Shown here piece by piece: positions 33,385-42,956 of a stretch of DNA of 64,000 nt (position 1 is the first letter of the stretch; each line of letters begins with the position of its first letter). The position numbers and the translations under genes are program-made. The stretch is from assembly GCF_024112395.2 (NCBI RefSeq), contig NZ_CP078013.2, forward strand, positions 3,844,001 through 3,908,000, in the 5' to 3' direction. Origin of the DNA: Pseudomonas pergaminensis (lineage in GTDB: Bacteria; Pseudomonadota; Gammaproteobacteria; Pseudomonadales; Pseudomonadaceae). The notes below the pieces were generated by a model. The model was not told the origin of the DNA. It ran no database searches and was given only the letters and a program-made list of their open reading frames with translations.

Positions 33385-35814
33385 TCAGAAGTCCACCGTT
33401 GCCGACAGCTTGACCGTGCGCGGCTCGCCCTGGGTCAGGTAGTTGTTGGCGGTCGACGCCGACGCCCAATACGCTTTGTTCGCCACGTTCTCAACGTTGG
33501 CGCGCAGGGTGATGTACTTGTCGTCGGCCTTGAAGCCATAGCGGGCGCCGAGGTCGACGCGGGTCCAGGCGGGGATGCTCAGGGTGTTGGTGGCGTTGAC
33601 GTACTCGCCACCGGTGCGCAGCATCCGCGCGTTGACGGCGGCGCCCTGGAGGCCGGGAATATCCCAGTCAGCGCCAATGTTGTACTGGAAACGCGGCACG
33701 CCGGCGGCGCGGTTGCCGTCGCTGAGGCCGTTGGAGGTGTTTTTCAGTTCGGTGTTCATCCAGGTCGCACCGGCCAGCAGGCGCAGGCCGTCGACCGGTT
33801 CGCCGAAGACGTTCAGCTCCACGCCTTTGTTGATCTGCTCGCCGTCGACGCTGAAGGTGTTGGTGCCATTGGCGTTGGTGTTGGTGGCGCTGCTCGGCTG
33901 CTCGATGCGGTAGACACCCAGGGTCGCGCCAAAGGTATCCCAATCCAGCTTGACCCCCGCTTCGGTCTGTTTGCTACGGTTGGGCGCGAACACCTCGCCG
34001 GGGTTGGTGACGTTGGTTAGCGGCGCCGTCGGCCCCTGGGCCAGCCCCTCGATGCGGTTGGCATAGAACGACACGTGCTCCCACGGCTTGACCACCAGGC
34101 CATACACCGGCGTGGTGATGCTTTCGGCATAGTTGGCAGTGCGCACACCCGTGGTGGTGTTCCACCCATCCACTTCAATGGTCTGGCGCCGCACGCCCAG
34201 GGTCAGCAGTACGCGATCATCGATAAAGCCCAGGGTGTCGGACACCGCTGCGCTCTTGATGCGGTTCTTGCCGACAATACGCGGGTCATGGATATCACTG
34301 CCGAAGTACGTGACGCTGGGGCGCGGAATCTGCGTTGGATTGTACAGATTGCCCGGCCGACGGTTGGCCTGCAGGATCGCCTCGAAGGCCGAACGCTGCT
34401 CTCCCCAAATACCCGACAAGCCGAAGTTGACTTGATGGGTCACTGGCCCGGTAGTGAAGTGCCCATTCAAACCGGCCATGGCGCTCTTGTTATCTTCATC
34501 GTGGGGCGAGTACAAAAAGCCCACGCGACCGCTGCCATCGTTGCCCACATACAGCGACGAATACTGGCCGTTTTCCCGCGTGTGCTTGGCGCCACCGCCC
34601 ACATACGCCGTCCAGCTTTCATTCAAATCGTATTCGGCGTTGAACATGCCGTAAGTGTCTTCCAGCTCCGACCAGCTCCAGTCCTGGGCGTAGTTGTGCT
34701 TGGCGGACGGCGCCTTCGGCACCTGGGTGCCATTGGGATACACCACCGAACGACCGTTGTTGATGCGCTCTTTCTGGTAGCCAAAGTCGGTCGACACCCG
34801 TAGGCGATCGCCGCGGTAATCCAAGGCCACCGCCACCAGTTGCGAGCTTTTGAATTCATCCTCAGTGGCTGTGTCGCCGCCATGCTTGGCGAGGTTGACC
34901 CGCGCGCCGAAGCGGTTGTCTTCGCCGAACCGCTGGCCGAGGTCGAGATGGCCGCCGCTCTGGCCATCGGTGGTGGTGTCGAGGGTGATGCTGCGGGTGG
35001 GCACCTCTTCGGCACGCTTGGGCACCAGGTTGACGCTGCCGCCAATGCCGCTGCCCGCAGGCGACACGCCGTTGACGAACGCATTGGGGCCCTTGAACAA
35101 CTCGACCCGCTCCAGCGCCTCGGTGGTGATGATCTGCCGTGGCAGTACGCCGTACAGGCCGTTGAAGGCAATGTCATCGGTGTTCAGCGGCAGGCCGCGA
35201 ATGGTGAACACCTGGGAAAAATTGCCAAAGCCGGAGGACTGGCGCACCGACGCATCATTGAGCAGCACATCGCCCACGGTGCGCGCCTGCTGGTCGGCGA
35301 TGGCCTTGGCGGTGTAGCTGACCACGCTGAACGGCACGTCATTGATCGAACGGTTGCCCAACACACCGAGGCGCGCCGAACGTGCGACCTGGCCACCGGC
35401 ATAGGTGTCCGCTTGCGCCCCGCTCTCCCCACTGATGGTGGTCGCACCCAACTGCAACGCGTCGCCCGTCGGCTCAGGCACCAGGGTGTAGCCGTTGGCG
35501 CCGGTGCTTTGCAGGGCATAGCCGCTGCCTTGCAGCAACTGCGTGAAACCCGCGTGTGCGGTGAAACTGCCCTGCAAACCGGCGCTTTGCTGGTCATTGA
35601 GCAGCGTGGAATCAAACGACAACGGCACCCCGGACAACGCCGCAAACTGCGCCAGCACATTGCCCAACGGCGCCGGCGCCAGGTTGTAGCTGCGCACCGC
35701 GCTGGTCGACGCTGCGTCTGCGGCCACAGCGCTGTGCAACGGAGCCATGGCTGCCAGGGCAACCGCCAGGCTCAAGGCCTTCAAGGGACGGATGGGGTGC
35801 GGTGTGAAGGTCAT
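33385..35814 (-). CDS. TonB-dependent receptor with signalling domain
   Basis: This 809-residue outer-membrane receptor has a signal peptide (about 1-32) and then a secretin/TonB short N-terminal (STN) domain (about 42-115; YNLAPAPLGNVLAQFAALSG). A plug domain follows with RSINDVPFSVVSYTAKAIADQQA, then a beta-barrel ending in the terminal Phe of VKLSATVDF. The STN domain and the adjacent FecR and ECF-sigma genes make it a cell-surface signalling receptor. The ligand is probably a ferric siderophore of another organism. The start at 35814 fits the signal peptide. Confidence 0.92.
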   Translation of the reverse strand: MTFTPHPIRPLKALSLAVALAAMAPLHSAVAADAASTSAVRSYNLAPAPLGNVLAQFAALSGVPLSFDSTLLNDQQSAGLQGSFTAHAGFTQLLQGSGYALQSTGANGYTLVPEPTGDALQLGATTISGESGAQADTYAGGQVARSARLGVLGNRSINDVPFSVVSYTAKAIADQQARTVGDVLLNDASVRQSSGFGNFSQVFTIRGLPLNTDDIAFNGLYGVLPRQIITTEALERVELFKGPNAFVNGVSPAGSGIGGSVNLVPKRAEEVPTRSITLDTTTDGQSGGHLDLGQRFGEDNRFGARVNLAKHGGDTATEDEFKSSQLVAVALDYRGDRLRVSTDFGYQKERINNGRSVVYPNGTQVPKAPSAKHNYAQDWSWSELEDTYGMFNAEYDLNESWTAYVGGGAKHTRENGQYSSLYVGNDGSGRVGFLYSPHDEDNKSAMAGLNGHFTTGPVTHQVNFGLSGIWGEQRSAFEAILQANRRPGNLYNPTQIPRPSVTYFGSDIHDPRIVGKNRIKSAAVSDTLGFIDDRVLLTLGVRRQTIEVDGWNTTTGVRTANYAESITTPVYGLVVKPWEHVSFYANRIEGLAQGPTAPLTNVTNPGEVFAPNRSKQTEAGVKLDWDTFGATLGVYRIEQPSSATNTNANGTNTFSVDGEQINKGVELNVFGEPVDGLRLLAGATWMNTELKNTSNGLSDGNRAAGVPRFQYNIGADWDIPGLQGAAVNARMLRTGGEYVNATNTLSIPAWTRVDLGARYGFKADDKYITLRANVENVANKAYWASASTANNYLTQGEPRTVKLSATVDF

Positions 35815-35904
35815 GGAGATTCCTGTCGGCGCGGTGCAAAGTTGAGGGTTCTCCCCTACACCGAGCGACAACGAAAAAGGTATCAGCGAACGTCGAAAAA
35901 AATC

Positions 35905-36858
35905 TCAGCGCGGCTCGACGGTCACCCAGTAGCCGGTGAGGCTGCTTATCTTGACCGGCAGGGTTTCCTGCAACAGACGCAGGCTGGCATCGGTGTCACG
36001 CAGGGGGAACGCCCCGGACACGGTCAGCGCGGCCACACTGGCGTGGCAACGCAACACGCCACGACGGTAACGGCCCAACTCATCGAGCAAGTCCGCCAGG
36101 CGCATCCGTTGGGCCAGCAGCATGCCGTTTTCCCAAGTGGTTGCGCCGATGTCCAGCGGCTGCATGGGCGCCACGCTGTCGCCACTGAAGGCGCCTTGCT
36201 CGCCGGCCTTGAGGGTCAGCCCACGGTTGGCGTGCGCTGGCAGCATTTCCACCGCCCCGTCGAGCACGGCCACGCGGCTGCTCTGCTCGCCGACTCGCAC
36301 ACTGAAATGCGTGCCCAGGGCGCGGGCGGTGCCGTGGCGGGTCTGCACGATAAACGGGCGATGGCTGGGTGCAGGATCCTTGGCGGTGGTGATCATCACT
36401 TCGCCTTGCAGCAACTCGATACGCCGCACTTGGTCAGTGAAGACGATGTTCAGTGAGCTGGCCGTATTGATCAGCAGGCGCGTGCCATCGGGCAAGGTAA
36501 GGCTGCGCTGTTCGCCGGTGGCGGTGTGTTGGTCGGCGGTCCACAATTGCCACGGTTTTTGCCGATACGCCAGCCAGGTCGCCGGCCCCGCCAACAGCAA
36601 CAGCCCGAGGGCCTGGCGACGGCCGAGGGATTTTTTGCGACCGATGCGCTTGAGGGTGTCGCCGGCAATCGCGGCGGGCACGCTGTCGAAGTCGCCCAGG
36701 ATCGCTTGCGCGCGCTGCCAGGCCTGGGCGTGCTGGGCGCTGCGGCCCTGCCACTGGGCAATGGCGCGGCGGTCTTCATCGGTGGCGCTGCCGGACTGCA
36801 ATTGCACCATCCAGTCGGCGGCTTCGCCGAGGATCAGCGGGTCAATGGACGGGTTCAT
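35905..36858 (-). CDS. FecR-type anti-sigma regulator
   Basis: This 317-residue inner-membrane protein has the N-terminal DUF4880 region (EAADWMVQLQSGSATDEDRRAIAQWQ), one membrane segment (about 78-95; LGLLLLAGPATWLAY) and a periplasmic FecR domain (TLPDGTRLLINTASSL, GEVMITTA, GTHFSVRV). It should pass the signal from the TonB receptor's STN domain to the ECF sigma factor. Its start overlaps the sigma-factor stop by 4 bases, and the receptor gene lies 90 bases downstream. Confidence 0.92.
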   Translation of the reverse strand: MNPSIDPLILGEAADWMVQLQSGSATDEDRRAIAQWQGRSAQHAQAWQRAQAILGDFDSVPAAIAGDTLKRIGRKKSLGRRQALGLLLLAGPATWLAYRQKPWQLWTADQHTATGEQRSLTLPDGTRLLINTASSLNIVFTDQVRRIELLQGEVMITTAKDPAPSHRPFIVQTRHGTARALGTHFSVRVGEQSSRVAVLDGAVEMLPAHANRGLTLKAGEQGAFSGDSVAPMQPLDIGATTWENGMLLAQRMRLADLLDELGRYRRGVLRCHASVAALTVSGAFPLRDTDASLRLLQETLPVKISSLTGYWVTVEPR

Positions 36859-37352
36859 GCCACGCTCAGGCATGCCAGGAACGCATCGCGCATATAGCGT
36901 TTGACCGACACCAGCGACACCTGCAATTGCTCGGCTATCTGCGCGTAAGTGAGGCCATCGATCTGTGACATCAGGAAGGCTTGGCGGGTCTTTTCGGGCA
37001 AGTCGCGCAGCATGGCTTCGATACGGTACAGCGCCTCCAGGATCAGCCAACGGGTTTCCGGCGACGGCACTTCCTGCTCCGGCAGGTGGGCGATGGTCTC
37101 CAGGTAGGCGCGTTCGACTTCCTGGCGGCGCCAACTGTCGATCATCAAGCCCTTGGCGATATGGGTGAGCAACGCTCGCGGCTCGCTGCCGAAACCGGCG
37201 CCGGGCTGGCGGGTGAGCAGGCGCATGAAGGTGTCGTGGGCCAGGTCGGCCGCATCACTGGCGTTGCCGAGCTTGCGGTCGAGCCAGCGGTACAACCATC
37301 CATGGTGTTCGCAGTACAGGTCCTGGATAGGCAAATGGAGGGGGGACGACAT
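36855..37352 (-). CDS. ECF sigma factor (FecI/PvdS-like)
   Basis: This 165-residue sigma factor has region 2 (LYCEHHGWLYRWLDRKLGNASDAADLAHDTFMRLL) and region 4 (LPEKTRQAFLMSQIDGLTYAQIAEQLQVSLVSVKRYM), as in FecI-type iron-responsive factors. The start at 37352 is used; longer readings have no ribosome site. It is translationally coupled to the FecR gene and should drive the TonB receptor gene. A Fur site could be expected upstream, but a clear match was not identified. Confidence 0.92.
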   Translation of the reverse strand: MSSPLHLPIQDLYCEHHGWLYRWLDRKLGNASDAADLAHDTFMRLLTRQPGAGFGSEPRALLTHIAKGLMIDSWRRQEVERAYLETIAHLPEQEVPSPETRWLILEALYRIEAMLRDLPEKTRQAFLMSQIDGLTYAQIAEQLQVSLVSVKRYMRDAFLACLSVA

Positions 37353-37488
37353 GCGAATCACCGGCGCGGGGAGCCAAGGAGTAATTAAGAATTGATCGCA
37401 TTCTAGTCTGACCAAGGAATCGCGGCAACGCGCAAATTAATGTTATAGGATAACGCCCCACTTCCGCCCTGCCCTGTGATGCTTGCCC

Positions 37489-38643
37489 ATGACCGACGCT
37501 TTACCTCTGCGCCAACGCCTGCTTTCCATCGACGCCCTGCGCGGCCTGGTGATCCTGTTCATGCTGCTGGACCACGTGCGCGAAACCTTCCTGCTGCACC
37601 GCCAGGTCAGCGACCCGATGATCATCGACAGCACCGAGCCCGCGCTGTTTGTCAGCCGCACCCTCGCGCACCTGTGTGCGCCGGTGTTTGTGTTGCTCAC
37701 AGGCTTGTCGGCCTGGCTCTATGGCCAGAAGTACTCGGGCCGCCGCGATGTGTCGGCGTTCCTGTTCAAGCGCGGGCTGTTCCTGGTGGTGCTGGAATTT
37801 ACCCTGGTCAACTTTGCCTGGACCTTCCAACTGCCACCCAGCGTGATCTACATGCAGGTGATCTGGGCGATTGGCGTGAGCATGCTCGCCCTGGCCGCGC
37901 TGGTGTGGTTGCCGCGCCCAGTGCTGATTGCCGTGGCACTGGTGATCATTGGCGGGCACAACTTGCTCGATGGCTTGCACTTCGATGCGGGCTCGGCCCT
38001 GCATGTGCCGTGGACAATCCTGCATGAACGCAGTTGGATCGAGGTCGGCGATTCGCTGCGGCTGCGTACCACCTACCCGGTGCTGCCGTGGATCGGCGTG
38101 ATTGCCCTGGGTTACGGGTTGGGCCCCTGGTTTGCCCAGGGCATGCCATCGGCGTTGCGCCAGCGCTTTCTGTTGCTGGCCGGTGTGGGGGCATTGGTGG
38201 GGTTCGTGGTGTTGCGCACGGCCAATGGGTATGGGGAGAAGCCGTGGCATGCCTATGAGAACGGCGTGCAGACCCTGATGAGTTTTTTCAACATCACCAA
38301 GTACCCGCCTTCGCTGCTGTTTCTGGCATTGACCCTGGGGGTTGGCTTGCTGCTGTTGCTGGCGTTTGAACGTGCGGGGCAAAAACGCTGGATCGGTATC
38401 CTGGCCACGTTCGGGGCGGCGCCCATGTTCTTCTATCTGCTGCACCTGTATGTGCTGAAAATCCTCTACGTTGCCTGTGTGGCGCTGTTTGGGCTTAATC
38501 ACGGCAACTACTTCGGTTTCGACAGCATCGGCGCTATTTGGCTGGTGGCATTGCTCCTGCCCTTGGCGCTGTATCCGCCGGTACGCTGGTTTGCAGCGCT
38601 CAAGGCTCGGCGCCGTGACTTGGCGTGGCTCAAATACCTGTAG
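37489..38643 (+). CDS. DUF1624-type membrane protein (acyltransferase-like)
   Basis: This 384-residue protein has about ten hydrophobic segments. It opens with RLLSIDALRGLVILFMLLDHVRE, the signature of heparan-alpha-glucosaminide N-acetyltransferase-like and related acyltransferase families, with the His in DHVRE. A YLLHLYVLK segment lies near residue 320. The start at 37489 is used; a TTG two codons earlier is possible. The reaction is unknown. Confidence 0.85.
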   Translation: MTDALPLRQRLLSIDALRGLVILFMLLDHVRETFLLHRQVSDPMIIDSTEPALFVSRTLAHLCAPVFVLLTGLSAWLYGQKYSGRRDVSAFLFKRGLFLVVLEFTLVNFAWTFQLPPSVIYMQVIWAIGVSMLALAALVWLPRPVLIAVALVIIGGHNLLDGLHFDAGSALHVPWTILHERSWIEVGDSLRLRTTYPVLPWIGVIALGYGLGPWFAQGMPSALRQRFLLLAGVGALVGFVVLRTANGYGEKPWHAYENGVQTLMSFFNITKYPPSLLFLALTLGVGLLLLLAFERAGQKRWIGILATFGAAPMFFYLLHLYVLKILYVACVALFGLNHGNYFGFDSIGAIWLVALLLPLALYPPVRWFAALKARRRDLAWLKYL

Positions 38644-38661
38644 CGGCCCCGGTTGCTTTTC

Positions 38662-38687
38662 TGTGAGAGCTGGCTTGCCAGCGATGG
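38662..38687. repeat. Single REP-type half element
   Basis: TGTGAGAGCTGGCTTGCCAG and the following GCGATGG match the local REP family. No inverted partner was seen nearby. Confidence 0.6.
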
Positions 38688-38853
38688 AAGGCAGCCATTG
38701 TCGACAGGCGTCCATAATGAGCCATACTCATTATATTCCAGACAACCATAAAAACCGCTCAGGTTGATACCCCTGGATAAGCGACGCCATCACTGGCCGC
38801 AGCCCATCCATTGCGCCTACCATGGTTCCAAACGACCACTCCATAGAGCCCTC

Positions 38854-40497
38854 ATGATCAAAGCCAGCCTGCGCAGTCACCTGACCCTCTGGTTCGCCGG
38901 TTTATCGTTGCTTACGTTATTGAGCGTGGGCTTTTACGTGGGGTACATCGCCACTGAACAGGTGAAGCAGGCCAGCGGCAGTACGCTGCTGAGTACGGCG
39001 CGCTCTGCCGCTGCCCTGCTGGCCGTGCAATTGCGCGAGCGACAGCTGGAAGTGTCACTGCTGAGCAAGGCGCCGTTGTTTCGCCAGGGCGACCTGGACG
39101 CGCCAGATATCCTCACCCTGATGGAACTGCGCACCCAGTCGCGCGCCGAGTATGCGTGGATGGGCGTGGCCGATGCCGAGGGCAAGGTGCGCCAGGCGGT
39201 CAACGGCTTGCTGGTCGGTCAGTCGGTGCAGCAACGGCCATGGTTCCAGGCGGGCATGCGCGGCGAGTACACCGGCGATCCCCACGAAGCCGTGCTGCTG
39301 GCCAAGCTGCTGCCGGGCGCCGCCAACGGCGAGCCACTGCGCTTTATCGATTTCGCCGCACCGATTCGCAATGCCCAGGGCGAGACCATCGGCGTGCTGG
39401 GCGCACATGCGCATTGGCGCTGGGTCACGCAAATCGTCGATTCTGCCGTGATGCAGAAAGATGCCGTGCCGAACCTTGAAGCGCTGATTGTCGACTTCGA
39501 CGGCAAAGTGCTCTACCCGGAAGTACTGACGGGTGAGCGGATGCCGCCGGCCAACCTGGGCAAGCCGTCGGGCTGGTCCACCGGCGATGGCTACGTCACT
39601 GCCTCGGTGGCGGTGCCCAGCCCGTCGAATGCAAAAGTGAGCTGGTACATCATGGTGCGCCAGCCCCTGGACGTTGCGTTGCAACCGGCGCGTGTGCTGC
39701 TGTACAAACTGTTGCTGCTGGGGCTGATCGCCGCCGTGGTGTTTGGACTGGTCGCCTACTACCTGGCGTCTACCCTCAGCCGCCCGATCGAACGCCTGGC
39801 CCGGTCCGCCAAGCAGGTGCAGGACCAACTACCCGGCGCGGTCTTCCCTCAGGATCACCCGGTGCTGGAAATTGCCCAGTTGGGCCGCTCGCTCACCGGC
39901 ATGACCCAATCCCTGCTGTCCAAGGAGCGCCAGTTGCAAGAGGCTAACGCCTCCCTGGAAGCGACCGTCGCGCAACGCACCGCTGACCTCACCCAAGCCA
40001 ATGCCGAGCTGCTCAAGCTCGCCACCCACGATGCATTGACCGGCGTCTACAACCGCCGTCGCTTCGATGAAAAACTCGCCGAAAACAGCCTGCTGTTCCA
40101 ACGTACAGGCCGCACCTTCGCGTTGCTGTTGATCGATGCCGACTACTTCAAACGCGTCAACGACACGTACGGCCACGCCATCGGCGACGACGTGCTGTGC
40201 CAACTGGCCGCGCTGATCGAAAACACCACCCGCGCCACCGACTTTGTGGCGCGTTACGGCGGTGAGGAATTCGCGGTGCTGCTGCCCGAAGTCGAAGCAC
40301 CCGACAGCCCTGAAGTGGTGGCGGAAAAAATCCGTAAGGCCGTTGAGACGGCAGTGTTTCCAACCGTGGGCCATGTGACCGTGAGCATCGGCGTGGGCGT
40401 CGCCGAACCGTCGGACCGCGACACCTCGGCGCTGCTCAAGCGCGCGGATATGCAATTGTACGAGGCCAAGGCCGCGGGCAGGAACCGCGTGGCTTGA
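38854..40497 (+). CDS. Membrane diguanylate cyclase (Cache-HAMP-GGDEF)
   Basis: This 547-residue protein has a membrane segment (about 12-35), a periplasmic Cache-like sensor (about 40-285; AEYAWMGVADAEGKVRQ), a second membrane segment (about 288-312) and a HAMP domain with a coiled coil. It ends in a GGDEF domain with the active motif YGGEEF and an inhibitory RxxD (RATD) five residues before it. It should make cyclic di-GMP in response to an outside signal and be product-inhibited. The start at 38854 places the first membrane segment normally. Confidence 0.9.
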   Translation: MIKASLRSHLTLWFAGLSLLTLLSVGFYVGYIATEQVKQASGSTLLSTARSAAALLAVQLRERQLEVSLLSKAPLFRQGDLDAPDILTLMELRTQSRAEYAWMGVADAEGKVRQAVNGLLVGQSVQQRPWFQAGMRGEYTGDPHEAVLLAKLLPGAANGEPLRFIDFAAPIRNAQGETIGVLGAHAHWRWVTQIVDSAVMQKDAVPNLEALIVDFDGKVLYPEVLTGERMPPANLGKPSGWSTGDGYVTASVAVPSPSNAKVSWYIMVRQPLDVALQPARVLLYKLLLLGLIAAVVFGLVAYYLASTLSRPIERLARSAKQVQDQLPGAVFPQDHPVLEIAQLGRSLTGMTQSLLSKERQLQEANASLEATVAQRTADLTQANAELLKLATHDALTGVYNRRRFDEKLAENSLLFQRTGRTFALLLIDADYFKRVNDTYGHAIGDDVLCQLAALIENTTRATDFVARYGGEEFAVLLPEVEAPDSPEVVAEKIRKAVETAVFPTVGHVTVSIGVGVAEPSDRDTSALLKRADMQLYEAKAAGRNRVA

Positions 40498-40534
40498 CCA
40501 CGATAATCGTGTGTCGCGTGAGTCGATTATGGTG
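40498..40534. terminator. Hairpin after the cyclase gene
   Basis: CACGATAATCG pairs with CGATTATGGTG with one mismatch around a loop of about 14 bases, directly after the cyclase stop. There is no T-run, so it may be a processing or REP-like structure. A repeat-like GC-rich stretch follows up to 40630. Confidence 0.4.
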
Positions 40535-40657
40535 AGCTTTAGCCAGGCTACGATAGCGGTGGGTCAGCCTGAATCTCCGCTGGCATCGCCTCCGCCATCG
40601 CGGCCTCGCTAAGGCTCGACGGCGCCCCTATTGGCCGTGTGGCGCCTTAATGTGCCG

Positions 40658-41977
40658 TTACATCAACGGAATCGAATAACTCACAAACACCCGATTCTGA
40701 TCCTGGTCCCGCGCCACTTCGCTGCGCGACACTCCGTTGCGCCAGCCGAACCCGACGTTCTTGAACGTGCCGCTCTGCACCACGTAGTCCAGGGAAATAT
40801 CGCGCTCCCATTCACTCGCATCGTTGCCGCCGGTGGTGAGGATGTGGTCGCCCTTCAGGTACATCACGGAGGCCTTCAGGCCCGGTACGCCGAGCGAGGC
40901 GAAGTCATAGGCGTATTGGGCAAAGGCCGTGCGTTCGCCGGCCTGGATGAAGGTCTGCACGGTACGGTCGGTGTAGAGGTACAGGCTGGAACCGCCCTCC
41001 CCTTTATTGACCAGGCCGCCCTGGTTGAGCTGGGCGAAATTGCTGTCGTCCGAGACTTGCTGGTAACCGGCAGTGATCGCGTGCGGGCCCAGGGAGTAGA
41101 TGAACGCCGCGCTCCAGGTGTTGTTGTCGATTTCACCGTTGCCGTTCTTGGTATAGCCGCCGAGCTTGTAGCCTTCGGCGCGGCCGGCGGCGCTGCTGTT
41201 CTTGCCGTCGGAGCGGGTCTTGAAGTAGCGCAAATCGGTTTTCAATGAGCCAAAGTCACCCAGCGGTAGTACATGGATCAGGCCGGCAAAGTGTTGTTGG
41301 TAATAGTCTTCGAGGTTGGCGTAGTAGTACTGGACCATCAGGTCCTTGGTCACTTGGTAATCGGCGCCGGCGTAATTGAATGTGTTGCTTTCCTGGGTGC
41401 CGCCCGCTGCCGCCAGGCCGCTGCGGTCGCTGGAGCCACGGCCGGTGGCGTGTTGCAGTTGGCCGCCGATCAGGGTCAGGTTGTCGATGTCCTTGCTGGT
41501 GATTTGCCCGCCTTCGAACGACTGCGGTAACAGGCGCCCATCGTTGCTCACAAGGATCGGCAGGTTCGGCCGCAGGTAGCCGTAGCGCAACTCGCTCTTG
41601 GCGAAACGCGCCTTGGCTGTCGCGCCGCCACGGGCCCAGTTGTCGGCGGCCTTGCCGTCGTCGGTGGGGATCATCGAGCTGCCCACATGGCGCCCGGCGC
41701 CGCTGTCGAGGGTCAGGCCGAGCATGCCCACCGCATCCAGGCCGAACCCGACAGTGCCATCGGTAAAGCCCGACTGATAGTTGAGGATAAACGCCTGGCC
41801 CCACTCTTCGGTTTTCGACGGCGCGGCGGCGCCGTCGCGGTTGTCGTTGTTGAAGTAGAAGTTGCGCAGGCTCAAGTTGGCTTTGCTGTCACCCAGGAAA
41901 TCAGCCGAGGCCAAGGGGCTCAGGGCAATGCCCAGGCTGCCGGTCAATACGCTTAATACATTCAAAGTGGCTTTCAT
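40658..41977 (-). CDS. OprD family outer-membrane porin
   Basis: This 439-residue porin has a signal peptide (about 1-25; ending PLASA) and then OprD features: FLGDSKANLSLRNFYFNND, EEWGQAFILNYQSGFTDGTVGFGLDA and a C-terminal FVSYSIPLM barrel strand. Family members take up amino acids, peptides or organic acids. It lies at the end of the LacI-ABC operon on the same strand, 136 bases after the phosphodiesterase gene, so it is likely to be the outer-membrane channel for that system. The start at 41977 fits the signal. Confidence 0.9.
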   Translation of the reverse strand: MKATLNVLSVLTGSLGIALSPLASADFLGDSKANLSLRNFYFNNDNRDGAAAPSKTEEWGQAFILNYQSGFTDGTVGFGLDAVGMLGLTLDSGAGRHVGSSMIPTDDGKAADNWARGGATAKARFAKSELRYGYLRPNLPILVSNDGRLLPQSFEGGQITSKDIDNLTLIGGQLQHATGRGSSDRSGLAAAGGTQESNTFNYAGADYQVTKDLMVQYYYANLEDYYQQHFAGLIHVLPLGDFGSLKTDLRYFKTRSDGKNSSAAGRAEGYKLGGYTKNGNGEIDNNTWSAAFIYSLGPHAITAGYQQVSDDSNFAQLNQGGLVNKGEGGSSLYLYTDRTVQTFIQAGERTAFAQYAYDFASLGVPGLKASVMYLKGDHILTTGGNDASEWERDISLDYVVQSGTFKNVGFGWRNGVSRSEVARDQDQNRVFVSYSIPLM

Positions 41978-42113
41978 CAGGACGAACTCCGGCGCGGAAT
42001 CCAAGTTCCGGGCGCAAATAATGGGCAGCAGGAAACACACGGCCAAACTCGGTTGGCCGGTGCGTGAACGAACGTTTAGCGGCTTAGTTGAACGAGTGAA
42101 CCTCCGTATAACC

Positions 42114-42947
42114 TCAGTCAATCAATCCATGAGCGTCATAAAACGGATACGGCCCCGGGTAGTCCCCGAACACGCCGTTGTGGCTGATCAAACCTTGTTG
42201 CGCCTCCCAGCGATGCAACAAATAGCCCGCCGGCTCCAGGTTGAAATGCGCGGGCGCCGCTTCTTGCAAATCCAGCACGATCTGGTGAGAGGTGCCGGGG
42301 CACACACAACTGAGGCTGCCGCCGAAACGCCGTTGCATTGGCCGGTGCAGGTGCCCGCACAGCAGGCGTTCCACTTGCGGATGGCGAGCCACGACGTGCT
42401 CCAGCGCAGCGGCATTGATGAAAGGTTCGCGGTCCATGTGGCCGATGCCACTGATGAAGGGCGGGTGATGCAGGATCAACAGCGTCGGCGCGTCGGGACG
42501 CAGTGCCAGTTGTGCATCCAGCCACTGCAACTGGCTATCGAGCAACTGGCCGCCGTGGCCGCCAGGGATAGTGGAATCCAGGCCGATCAGCCGCAGCGGG
42601 TGCTCCTCCACCACCCAGTCCAATGGGCCGTCTGCCGAGGCCGGCAAGTAGCGGTGATCACGGAATGCCTCCAGCAGCGGCCCACGCGTGTCGTGGTTGC
42701 CTGGCACCAGGTAGCACGGCATGTGCAGGCGCGCGAGTTCGGGGTGCAGCACGGCGTATTCATCGGCGCGGCCGAAGTCCACCAGGTCACCGCTGATCAC
42801 CACGATATCGGGCCGTGGGTAGCTGGCGTTGAGGTGGTCGACGGCACGCCGTAGCGCGCCGAGGGTATCGACCACGCCATAGGTGAGGCGCTGGCCGGCT
42901 TTAAGGTGCAGGTCGCTGATCTGCGCGACAAGGAACGGACGATTCAC
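42114..42947 (-). CDS. Calcineurin-like phosphodiesterase (GpdQ/CpdA-like)
   Basis: This 277-residue metallophosphoesterase has all the metal-binding blocks: QISDLHLK, VVISGDLVDFG, VPGNHDTRG, ILHHPPF and CGHLHRPMQ. The sequence and length fit GpdQ/CpdA-type enzymes that cut phosphodiesters such as glycerophosphodiesters or cyclic nucleotides. There is no signal peptide, so it acts in the cytoplasm. It follows the ABC ATPase by 9 bases, which suggests that it cleaves the imported compound. Confidence 0.9.
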   Translation of the reverse strand: MNRPFLVAQISDLHLKAGQRLTYGVVDTLGALRRAVDHLNASYPRPDIVVISGDLVDFGRADEYAVLHPELARLHMPCYLVPGNHDTRGPLLEAFRDHRYLPASADGPLDWVVEEHPLRLIGLDSTIPGGHGGQLLDSQLQWLDAQLALRPDAPTLLILHHPPFISGIGHMDREPFINAAALEHVVARHPQVERLLCGHLHRPMQRRFGGSLSCVCPGTSHQIVLDLQEAAPAHFNLEPAGYLLHRWEAQQGLISHNGVFGDYPGPYPFYDAHGLID

Positions 42948-42956
42948 AATAGATTC